Shown one piece after another: positions 57,498-64,000 of a stretch of DNA of 64,000 bases. The stretch covers positions 744,001-808,000 of the forward strand of contig NZ_CP094242.1 in the NCBI RefSeq assembly GCF_022749515.1, given 5' to 3'. The notes under the pieces are model-generated. The model was not told where the DNA came from. It did not search any database and saw nothing but the letters and a program-made list of their open reading frames with translations. A program made the translations under genes and the position numbers. How positions within the stretch are numbered: the first letter of the stretch is position 1; each line of letters opens with the position of its first letter. Source of the stretch: Morococcus cerebrosus (lineage in GTDB: Bacteria > Pseudomonadota > Gammaproteobacteria > Burkholderiales > Neisseriaceae).

Positions 57498-58265
57498 TCA
57501 GACGACCTTTTTGGTTTTACGGCGTTTTTTCAACCATCGCCATACCGCCATGATGTAGCCGGATAGGCTGTAACCCAGGAAAAACAGAAAAAGTACAAGC
57601 GAAGGTTTCCAGTTGATGAGCAGCAAGACCAACACGGTAAGCACCATGCCCATAAACGGGACTTGGCGGCGGATGTTGATTTCTTTAAAGCTCCAAAACG
57701 GGATTTGGACAATCATGGAAATGCCGGCGAAAAGCGTGATGCCCAAAGCCCACCAATGCACGCCGGGGAAGCGTTCGATGCTGTGGTTGACCCAAATCAG
57801 GCCGACAATCAACGCGGCGGCGGTCGGACTGGGAACGCCGATGAACCAGCGTTTATCGACTTTGCCGATAAGCGTATTGAAGAGGGCGAGGCGCAGGGCG
57901 GCGCAGGCGCAGTAGATGAAGGCGACGGAATAACCGATTTTGCCAAACTGCCAAAGCTGCCATTTATAGGCAATCAAGGCGGGCGCAACGCCGAAACTGA
58001 CCATGTCGGCAAGGCTGTCGAGCTGTTCGCCGAATGCGCTTTGGCTGTTGGTCAGCCGTGCCACGCGACCGTCCATGCCGTCGAGCAGCATGGAGAGGAA
58101 TACTGCAATCGCTGCCGTCTCATAACGCCCGTGCATGGATTGGGTGATGGCGAAAAAGGCGCAGAACAACGCGGCGATGGTAAAGGAGTTGGGCAGCAGG
58201 TAAATACTGTTCCGGCGCAGCGAATTTCGCGGCGGGATTGGCGGTTGGTTTTGCATGTTGTCCAT
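57498..58265 (-). CDS. pssA: CDP-diacylglycerol-serine O-phosphatidyltransferase
   Basis: Makes phosphatidylserine, precursor of phosphatidylethanolamine. 255 residues from the ATG at 58265; upstream extension would translate a DUS. The CDP-alcohol phosphotransferase motif DGMDGRVARLT-x7-GEQLDSLAD (about 60-85) is intact. Several membrane helices follow. First gene of a two-gene operon with the TauE-like permease. Confidence 0.94.
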   Translation of the reverse strand: MDNMQNQPPIPPRNSLRRNSIYLLPNSFTIAALFCAFFAITQSMHGRYETAAIAVFLSMLLDGMDGRVARLTNSQSAFGEQLDSLADMVSFGVAPALIAYKWQLWQFGKIGYSVAFIYCACAALRLALFNTLIGKVDKRWFIGVPSPTAAALIVGLIWVNHSIERFPGVHWWALGITLFAGISMIVQIPFWSFKEINIRRQVPFMGMVLTVLVLLLINWKPSLVLFLFFLGYSLSGYIMAVWRWLKKRRKTKKVV

Positions 58266-58813
58266 AATCGTTTGATGATGCAGTACAAAGCAGATGGAGG
58301 GATTATACCGTATTGAGATGAAAATGATTCCGGAATGTGCAGGAGGTCGTCTGAAAATGTGTGAATACAACTTGGTTTGTTCACTTTCAGACGACCTTTT
58401 TACCGAAATATGAGTTTTGCTGTCTTTCTAAAAAACAGGAACAATCAGCCGTAAATTGCCGTATTTTTGTCAAATCCGAACAACCAAACAATAGCGTACA
58501 ACGTGGGCTTTGCCCGCGAGGATCATGATTGGCCTGCGGACTCGGCATTCATGCCATATCGGCGAAAGGGGTTCGTGAGGGACGGGCCGTCTGAAAACAG
58601 GCGGATCAAATTTTGTCAAAGCAAATGTTCAAATAATAAGCGCAAAGAAAAAGCATCAGAACCGTCATTCATCCGGATTTTTGGTTTTCGGAAGGATTAG
58701 GAACGCCATTATTCCAAATCTCCGGATTCATACCTGCGCGAGAATAACGGCAAGGGCGGTTTCTATTTTAATCGACCCTGTTTTCAGACGACCTTTTTCA
58801 TTCAAGCCGACGG
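58266..58813. other. pssA-xseA spacer
   Basis: 548 bases with no credible gene. Contains a long DUS pair (58344-58401), the palindrome CGTGGGCTTTGCCCGCG (58502-58518), a single GGGCCGTCTGAAAA at 58586, and a degenerate dRS3-like stretch near 58735-58750. A DUS at about 58780-58797 precedes the xseA stop on the minus strand. Confidence 0.6.
58344..58401. terminator. Long-loop DUS pair upstream of pssA
   Basis: AGGTCGTCTGAAAATGTG / CACTTTCAGACGACCTTTTT: the arms extend beyond the DUS through GTGAA/TTCAC. Confidence 0.65.
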
Positions 58814-60163
58814 TTAATCAAACAATTCCCGCTGCGCCTGCTCTTTGGTCACGCGCACGTCGGTTTCGCCGTCGGCAAAAGTGATGTGCAGTTTCTGCCC
58901 TTGCTTTAAAACATCGGCGTTGCGGATGACTTGTCCGCGTGTGTTTTTGACGACGGAGAAGCCGCGCTCCAGAATCTGCTGCGGCGATACGGCTTCGAGC
59001 AGGGCGGTTTGGGCGGTCAGGCTTTGTCGGCGGTGGGCGAGCAGTTGGCGGAAGGCGTGCGACAAGGTCGTCTGAAAACGGTCGATGTCTTGCCGGTAAA
59101 CGGAAATATCGGGGCGGCAATGTTTCAGGGCTTGGGTTTGGCGTTCGAAACGGGCGGTGTGGGCGCGGACGTTTTGCGTCATCGAGTAGGACAGGGTTTG
59201 CGCCAGTTTGCGGATGTAGGTGCGCTGTTCGTCGAGTTTTTGGTGCGGGTGGTGGATTTGCCGCGCGAGCCAGTCGAGCTTTTGGCTTGCATCGAAATAG
59301 CGTTGTTCCAAAACGGTTTTCAGACGACCTTTGGCTTGGGCGAGGCGGTGTAACGATTCTTGGCGGTTGGGGCTGACCAGTTCCGCCGCGCCGGTCGGCG
59401 TGGGCGCGCGCACGTCGGCGACGAAATCGGCGAGCGTGAAATCGGTTTCGTGTCCCACGCCGCTGACGATGGGAATCGCGCAGGCTTCGATGGCGCGCAC
59501 GACCGGCTCTTCGTTAAACGCCCATAAGTCTTCAATGCTGCCGCCGCCGCGACAGACAATCAACACATCGCATTCGGCGCGTTGCGATGCGGTTTTAATT
59601 GCTTGGGCAATCTGAAACTCGCTGCCCGCGCCTTGAACGGAGGTCGGATAAACGATGACGGGAATTTCGGGCGCACGGCGTTTCAGGGTGGTAACGACAT
59701 CGCGCAATGCCGCCGCCGCCAGACTGGTTACGATGCCGATACATTGAGGGCGGGCAGGCAAAAGTTTCTTGAGTTCCGCCGCAAACGCGCCTTCCGCCTG
59801 CAACTGCGCCTTCAGCCGCTCGTAGGCTTCGTAAAGCTGCCCCAAGCCTTTGAGCCGTACCTCGTTCACGGTAATCTGAAATTCGCCCCGCGCCTCATAA
59901 ATACTGATTTTGCCCGCTACTTCGATATGGTCGCCTTCTTTCAAAGGTTTTGCCAAACGCGCCGCCGCACCCTTGAACATCGCGCAACGCACCTGCGCGC
60001 GGCTGTCTTTAAGCGAGAAATAATAATGCCCGCTGGCGGCACGGGTCAGATTGGACACTTCGCCCGCAATCCACAAGCCGGCAAGATGGTCTTCCAGCAA
60101 GGCTTTGGCGAGGGCATTGAGTTCGGATACGGAAATGGAGGAGGGCGCGAAAAGTTCGGACAT
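58814..60163 (-). CDS. xseA: Exodeoxyribonuclease VII large subunit
   Basis: 449 residues. N-terminal OB fold (about 10-100, LAGLWIAGEVSNLTRAASGHYYFSLKD), catalytic core with IGIVTSLAAAALRDVV, DVLIVCRGGGSIEDLWAFNEE and GVGHETDFTLADFVADVRAPTPTGAAEL, then a long coiled coil and a C-terminal tail LHITFADGETDVRV. With XseB (elsewhere) degrades ssDNA. Internal DUS copies lie near 59075 and 59325. Confidence 0.96.
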   Translation of the reverse strand: MSELFAPSSISVSELNALAKALLEDHLAGLWIAGEVSNLTRAASGHYYFSLKDSRAQVRCAMFKGAAARLAKPLKEGDHIEVAGKISIYEARGEFQITVNEVRLKGLGQLYEAYERLKAQLQAEGAFAAELKKLLPARPQCIGIVTSLAAAALRDVVTTLKRRAPEIPVIVYPTSVQGAGSEFQIAQAIKTASQRAECDVLIVCRGGGSIEDLWAFNEEPVVRAIEACAIPIVSGVGHETDFTLADFVADVRAPTPTGAAELVSPNRQESLHRLAQAKGRLKTVLEQRYFDASQKLDWLARQIHHPHQKLDEQRTYIRKLAQTLSYSMTQNVRAHTARFERQTQALKHCRPDISVYRQDIDRFQTTLSHAFRQLLAHRRQSLTAQTALLEAVSPQQILERGFSVVKNTRGQVIRNADVLKQGQKLHITFADGETDVRVTKEQAQRELFD

Positions 60164-60312
60164 TGGGGCGGAGATAAATGGGGAAAGGTTGGATTATAAG
60201 GGGTTTCAGACAAGGTTTGTATGGGAAAGGTCGTCTGAAAGAAGTCTTTGCCAGATATTATTTTAATAGTATATTGTCCAACCTATAAACGAAAACATTA
60301 CGGGATACTGTT

Positions 60313-61509
60313 ATGAAACATATTTTGATTGATTTTGAAAACGTCCAACCGGAAGCATCGCAATTGAGCGGAGTGGATGACGAAAACTGCCATATCTGGC
60401 TTTTTCTGGGAAAGCTGCAACAAAAAACTTTGTCGGTAGAGCTTTGCGAAGCCTTATGCAGGTTTGGAAAAAATGTTCATTTCGTACGGGTTGCAAAGAC
60501 AGGCAAAAATGCTTTGGATTTTTATCTTGCCTATTATTTAGGCAAGATTACGGAACAGGACAAGGAGGCATTGATATGCATTCTTTCGAGGGACGGGGGA
60601 TTTGATGTTTTAGTCGAACATTTGGAAGATACGCATTTGTGTAAGGGTATTGTCAGATTGGGAAGTTTGGAGGATGCAGGGAAGAATGAGGAATTGTTAT
60701 TGGAAATGAAAAAACAACAGATAGGACAAGAACCTAATCTTTCAAAGGATAAGCACTCCGCCGAAGAAGCGGAAATTGTGTATTCTGAACCTGTTGCTTT
60801 ACATCAATCTCCTACATTTATTAATTCATGTGTACGAAAGGTAATTGCAGCATTAATTCCGCCCAGTGCTTTCAGACCGACCGTTTTTCACAATTTGGAA
60901 TCGCGCTTGCATTCTGTTTTGTATCAAGAATTAATCCCCTTTAATCAAGAACAACAAAATGAAATAGTTGGGAAAATTATCCAAAGTATGCTTAATAAAA
61001 AACTGATTTCGTTCAATCCTGATACTAATTTTGTGAATTATCACATTAGCAGTAATGATATTTTAGAGAAGTTGACGTGCAAGCTGATTGAATCAAAAAG
61101 TAAAACGGTACAGGGCGCTAGAAATGTTCTGCGTTCGCAATCTAAAATATTTTGTTTGGAAGTGGAAGAAAATACATTAGATGATATTTTAAAATACTGC
61201 GAATCCCAGCAATTGATACGTATCAAAGGCGACAAGATAGAATATGCCCCTTTCCCTTTGGAGATTCAAATTCCGAAACGGATTGATATTATCAGCAAAG
61301 AAGAAGATATTAAGATAATGGATACAGTACAGAAATTTTTTAATAAGTCAGCTAAAAATAAACCAAAAACCAAAAAAGCAATAATCAATTCTTTCAAATC
61401 CATTCTGAAATTATCGGATGACCATATTGAAAAATTAATTAATGTGCTTGCCAGTCAGAAAAAACTTTCTATTGATAATTTAGGGAAAGTGAACTATCCA
61501 AAAAAATAA
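60313..61509 (+). CDS. NYN/PIN-domain predicted RNase with tandem winged-helix-like repeats
   Basis: 398 residues. Residues 1-~115 form a NYN (LabA-type PIN) domain: LIDFENVQP (Asp7, Asn10), GKNALDFYLAYYLG (Asp69) and LSRDGGFD (Asp94, Asp98), the acidic metal-binding set. After a linker come three helix-rich modules of similar pattern ending LISFNPDTNFVNY (~235), LIRIKGDKIEY (~313) and LSIDNLGKVNY (~395), which look like wHTH repeats, as in LOTUS/OST-HTH domains of NYN proteins. The second half is much AT-richer than the flanking genes. No adjacent partner; divergent from xseA and 51 bases before lpxK. Confidence 0.8.
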   Translation: MKHILIDFENVQPEASQLSGVDDENCHIWLFLGKLQQKTLSVELCEALCRFGKNVHFVRVAKTGKNALDFYLAYYLGKITEQDKEALICILSRDGGFDVLVEHLEDTHLCKGIVRLGSLEDAGKNEELLLEMKKQQIGQEPNLSKDKHSAEEAEIVYSEPVALHQSPTFINSCVRKVIAALIPPSAFRPTVFHNLESRLHSVLYQELIPFNQEQQNEIVGKIIQSMLNKKLISFNPDTNFVNYHISSNDILEKLTCKLIESKSKTVQGARNVLRSQSKIFCLEVEENTLDDILKYCESQQLIRIKGDKIEYAPFPLEIQIPKRIDIISKEEDIKIMDTVQKFFNKSAKNKPKTKKAIINSFKSILKLSDDHIEKLINVLASQKKLSIDNLGKVNYPKK

Positions 61510-61560
61510 GGTTTGCCTGTTTTGGATATTTCCCTTATCCATACTCCAAAAGATGCCCGA

Positions 61561-62586
61561 ATGCCCAAACTCCATCAAATCATCGAACGCCATTGGCAAC
61601 GCCCCAATCCGTTTTTATCTTTCCTGCTCAAACCCTTATCCAAACTGTTTGCCAAAATTGCGGCGAAACGGCGCGATGATTTCGTTTCAGGCCGTCTGAA
61701 AAGCGAAAAGCTGTCCGTGCCCGTGGTCGTGGTCGGCAATATCCACGCGGGCGGGACGGGGAAAACGCCGATTGTCGCCGCGCTGGTGTCGGGTTTGCAG
61801 GAAAAAGGCATCAAGGTCGGCATCATCAGCCGGGGCTACGGGCGCAAGAGCAAGGCGGTTCATGTATTGAATGCCGCGAGCCGTGCGGAAGATGCGGGTG
61901 ACGAGCCTTTGCTGCTGTTCCGCAAAACCGGCGCACCGACGGCGGTGGGCAGCAGCCGTGCGGAGGCAGGCAGGGCGTTGCTGGCGGCGCACCCTGACAT
62001 CGGGCTGATTGTGGCAGACGACGGTTTGCAGCATTATGCCCTGCGGCGGGATGTGGAAATCGCGGTGTTTCCGGCGGCGGATACGGGGCGGACGGATTTG
62101 GATTTACTGCCCAACGGCGGTTTGCGCGAACCTTTGTCGCGTTTGGATTCGGTGGATGCGGTCGTCGTCAGCGGCGGTCAGGCGGATGCGTCGTTTGCGC
62201 CGTCTGAAAACATGTTTCACAGCAGTATCGAAACGGGACGGATTTACCGTTTGAACCAGCCGTCCGAAATACTGGATACAGGTCGTCTGAAAAACCAAAC
62301 CGTCGCCGCCGTGGCAGGTATCGCCAAACCGGAGCGTTTTTTTGATTCGCTGCGGAACATGGGCATCACCTTGAACCAAACCGTCGCGCTGCCCGACCAT
62401 GCCGACATCGCAGCGGCAGATTTGCCCAATGCGGACGCGGTCATTATTACGGAAAAGGATGCGGTCAAGTTTTCAGCCGGCCTCAATCTGAATCATGTAT
62501 GGGTGTTGCCTGTTTGTGCGATAATCGAACCTGATTTGGCGGAATTTGTGTTGGAGCAGTTAGGTCTTGCCGAAGAGGCCGTCTGA
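61561..62586 (+). CDS. lpxK: Tetraacyldisaccharide 4'-kinase (LpxK)
   Basis: Adds the 4' phosphate of lipid A. 341 residues from the ATG at 61561; a TTG 48 bases upstream is less likely because [19 protein letters not shown] is the known N-terminus. P-loop [21 protein letters not shown] and [17 protein letters not shown] are intact. Carries three internal or overlapping DUS of the GCCGTCTGAA type (61689-61700, 62199-62208, 62576-62587) and one AGGTCGTCTGAA (62280). Confidence 0.95.
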   Translation: MPKLHQIIERHWQRPNPFLSFLLKPLSKLFAKIAAKRRDDFVSGRLKSEKLSVPVVVVGNIHAGGTGKTPIVAALVSGLQEKGIKVGIISRGYGRKSKAVHVLNAASRAEDAGDEPLLLFRKTGAPTAVGSSRAEAGRALLAAHPDIGLIVADDGLQHYALRRDVEIAVFPAADTGRTDLDLLPNGGLREPLSRLDSVDAVVVSGGQADASFAPSENMFHSSIETGRIYRLNQPSEILDTGRLKNQTVAAVAGIAKPERFFDSLRNMGITLNQTVALPDHADIAAADLPNADAVIITEKDAVKFSAGLNLNHVWVLPVCAIIEPDLAEFVLEQLGLAEEAV

Positions 62587-62683
62587 AAATATTCTGTAGG
62601 TCAGGCATTCATGCCTGGCAAGCCGTCTTATTTGGGAAACATCGTCTGAACATTTGTATTTTTGTTTTTAGAAGGAGAGGAAG

Positions 62684-63259
62684 ATGAAATTGAAAACCCT
62701 GTTGCTGCCCCTTACTGCCTTTGCATTGTGTGCCAACGCATTTGCCGCTACACCCAGCGATGCGTCGCTGGAGCGTCTGTTTGAAGTGCAGAAGATGGAT
62801 GCCCTGTTAGACCAGTCTTTCCAAAGTATGGAAGGCATTGTACTTTCCGATCCGAATGTACAGAAATTTTTAAAAGATGCGCCGGAAGACAAACGTCCGC
62901 AATTGGAGGCGGTATTGAAAAAGTATGCAAACCAATCGATTGCCGAAATCAACACGCCGCAAGTGCGCGCCCAGTTGCGTAAAGCGGCTTTAGACGGCAT
63001 GAAGACGGTTTATACGCAGGAAGAAGTCAACGCATTGATTGGCTTTTACAGCACGGCGGTAGGTCAATCGATAATGGACAAAACGCCGCGCTATCTTGAG
63101 GCAACGGTGAAACCTATGATGGACATCCTTGCCGGCAAATACACCCAATCCAACCAAAGCGCAAACCTGAGACGTGAAATCCGCCAAATCATGTGCGAAG
63201 GCAAAAATCCTGCCCAAGCCTGCGCCAAACAGCCTAACAAACCGGCACGGAAAAAATAA
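62684..63259 (+). CDS. Periplasmic DUF2059 protein
   Basis: 191 residues with a signal peptide (MKLKTLLLPLTAFALCANAFA). The DUF2059 stretch LDGMKTVYTQEEVNALIGFYSTAVGQSIMDKTPRYL (landmark ~107-140) is clear. Function unknown. One more Cys pair occurs in the tail (MCEGKNPAQACAKQ) and could form a disulfide; the C-terminus is basic. RBS AGGAGAGG. Lies between lpxK and the Trm112 gene. Confidence 0.88.
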   Translation: MKLKTLLLPLTAFALCANAFAATPSDASLERLFEVQKMDALLDQSFQSMEGIVLSDPNVQKFLKDAPEDKRPQLEAVLKKYANQSIAEINTPQVRAQLRKAALDGMKTVYTQEEVNALIGFYSTAVGQSIMDKTPRYLEATVKPMMDILAGKYTQSNQSANLRREIRQIMCEGKNPAQACAKQPNKPARKK

Positions 63260-63278
63260 TGCCGCTTGAGGTCGTCTG

Positions 63279-63331
63279 AAAACGAGCGAAGCAAGTTTCG
63301 CCAAAACGAGCGAAGCGAGCTTCGCTAAAAC
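63279..63331. repeat. Tandem 25-base repeat before the Trm112 gene
   Basis: Two copies of AAAACGAGCGAAGC-(A/G)AG-(T/C)TTCGC; each contains a hairpin GCGAAGC...GCTTCGC-like. They lie between a DUS (63270-63282) and the RBS. Confidence 0.7.
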
Positions 63332-63353
63332 CATCAAACCCGAAAGAAACCCC

Positions 63354-63536
63354 ATGGAAAAAAAATTCTTAGACATCCTCGTCTGCCCCGTTACCAAAGG
63401 CAGACTGGAATATCATCAGGACAAACAGGAATTGTGGAGCCATCAGGCGAAGCTTGCCTATCCGATTAAAGACGGCATTCCCTATATGCTGGAAAACGAA
63501 GCACGAGCGTTGAGCGAAGAGGAACTCAAAGCATGA
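63354..63536 (+). CDS. Trm112-family small zinc-ribbon-like protein
   Basis: 60 residues. [29 protein letters not shown] and [24 protein letters not shown] are the family's standard landmarks. Only one of the usual zinc cysteines is present (Cys11), as in many bacterial YcaR-type members. Overlaps kdsB by 4 bases (ATGA), the conserved lpxK-ycaR-kdsB order. Confidence 0.93.
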   Translation: MEKKFLDILVCPVTKGRLEYHQDKQELWSHQAKLAYPIKDGIPYMLENEARALSEEELKA

Positions 63537-64000
63537 CCGAATTCGTCGTATTGATTCCGGCGCGGCTGGATTCATCGCGCCTACCCGGAAAAGCCTTGGC
63601 GGACATCCATGGCAAACCGATGGTCGTGCGCGTTGCCGAACAGGCGGCAAAAAGCAAAGCCGCGCGCGTCGTCGTTGCCACCGACCATCCCGATATTCAG
63701 ACGGCCTGTCAGGCGCACAGCGTCGAAGTCGTCATGACTTCAAACCGGCACGAAAGCGGCACGACGCGTCTTGCCGAAGCCGCCGCCGCGCTGAAGCTGC
63801 CGCAACATCTGGTGGTCGTCAACGTACAGGGCGACGAGCCGCTGATTGCCCCCGAACTCATCGACCGCACCGCCGAAGTCTTGGTGGAAAACAACGTGCA
63901 GATGGCGACCGCGGCACACGAATTGCACGATTTCGACGAATTTATGAATCCCAACGTCGTCAAAGTCGTCCTCGACAAAAACCGCAACGCCATCTACTTC
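63533..64000 (+). CDS. kdsB: CMP-KDO synthetase (KdsB), 3' truncated by window edge
   Basis: Activates KDO with CTP for lipopolysaccharide/LOS assembly. The first 156 residues are visible: [20 protein letters not shown] (nucleotide site), [23 protein letters not shown] and [17 protein letters not shown]. Contains a TTCAGACGGCCT DUS at 63696-63707. The start overlaps the Trm112 stop. Confidence 0.96.
   Translation, partial: MTEFVVLIPARLDSSRLPGKALADIHGKPMVVRVAEQAAKSKAARVVVATDHPDIQTACQAHSVEVVMTSNRHESGTTRLAEAAAALKLPQHLVVVNVQGDEPLIAPELIDRTAEVLVENNVQMATAAHELHDFDEFMNPNVVKVVLDKNRNAIYF

Noticed and set aside
58467..58700. Short open frame in the pssA-xseA spacer
   Set aside because: Runs across a dispersed palindrome and a DUS; no RBS and no family features.

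Overview
This window is chromosomal DNA of a commensal Neisseria. The strongest clue is the 12-mer AGGTCGTCTGAA, which occurs dozens of times, often as inverted pairs after genes. It is the DNA-uptake-sequence (DUS) variant known from the N. mucosa / N. sicca / N. macacae group, whereas pathogenic Neisseria use ATGCCGTCTGAA. Gene content agrees: aniA-norB, hpuAB next to a Slam gene, pilW-rodZ-ispG, lpxK-kdsB, plus Correia elements and dRS3 repeats. The species assignment is inference; the genus is near certain.

Layout. 0-3.9 kb: a truncated GAF-like gene, ribA, an unknown conserved gene, a low-molecular-weight phosphatase and a thioredoxin-fold lipoprotein. 3.9-7.1 kb: four copies of a composite intergenic repeat, two on each side of an AT-rich gene for a membrane-anchored pentapeptide-repeat protein. 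7.1-13.9 kb: the pntAB transhydrogenase locus. pntB is split from pntA-MAPEG by a GFA-family gene and an AT-rich block (8.6-11.5 kb) that looks like a toxin/immunity array: one putative effector and four small lipoproteins, three of them paralogues. One lipoprotein gene carries the first 17 codons of an effector gene fused in frame to its signal peptide. 14-38 kb: housekeeping genes (gloA, rlmL-like, fumC, yicC, rph, a Mop protein, lysC, pqiABC, a GST, an AlgZ-like kinase, argH, cmk-rpsA-ihfB, zapE, ndk, rlmN-pilW-rodZ-ispG).

38-43 kb: the truncated denitrification module. nirV-like and aniA (NO2- to NO) lie divergent from norB (NO to N2O), with a class II FNR promoter and candidate NsrR operators between them. 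43-46 kb: a decayed phage-type polyvalent protein gene broken by an IS5-family element, frameshifts and a stop, and capped by a Correia element. 46-52.7 kb: haemoglobin-haptoglobin uptake (hpuB, hpuA behind a Fur box) and the divergent Slam2-type exporter, followed by an IS30-family IS1655-like element. 52.8-64 kb: greB, rpsO, dsbB, argS, a TauE-like permease, pssA, xseA, a NYN-domain predicted nuclease, lpxK, a DUF2059 gene, a Trm112-like gene and the start of kdsB.

I found no rRNA, tRNA or CRISPR array. The most unusual region is the effector/lipoprotein array inside the pnt locus. Its two outer edges carry the GGCCGTCTGAA dialect instead of the local GGTCGTCTGAA, which fits import by transformation from another Neisseria lineage.
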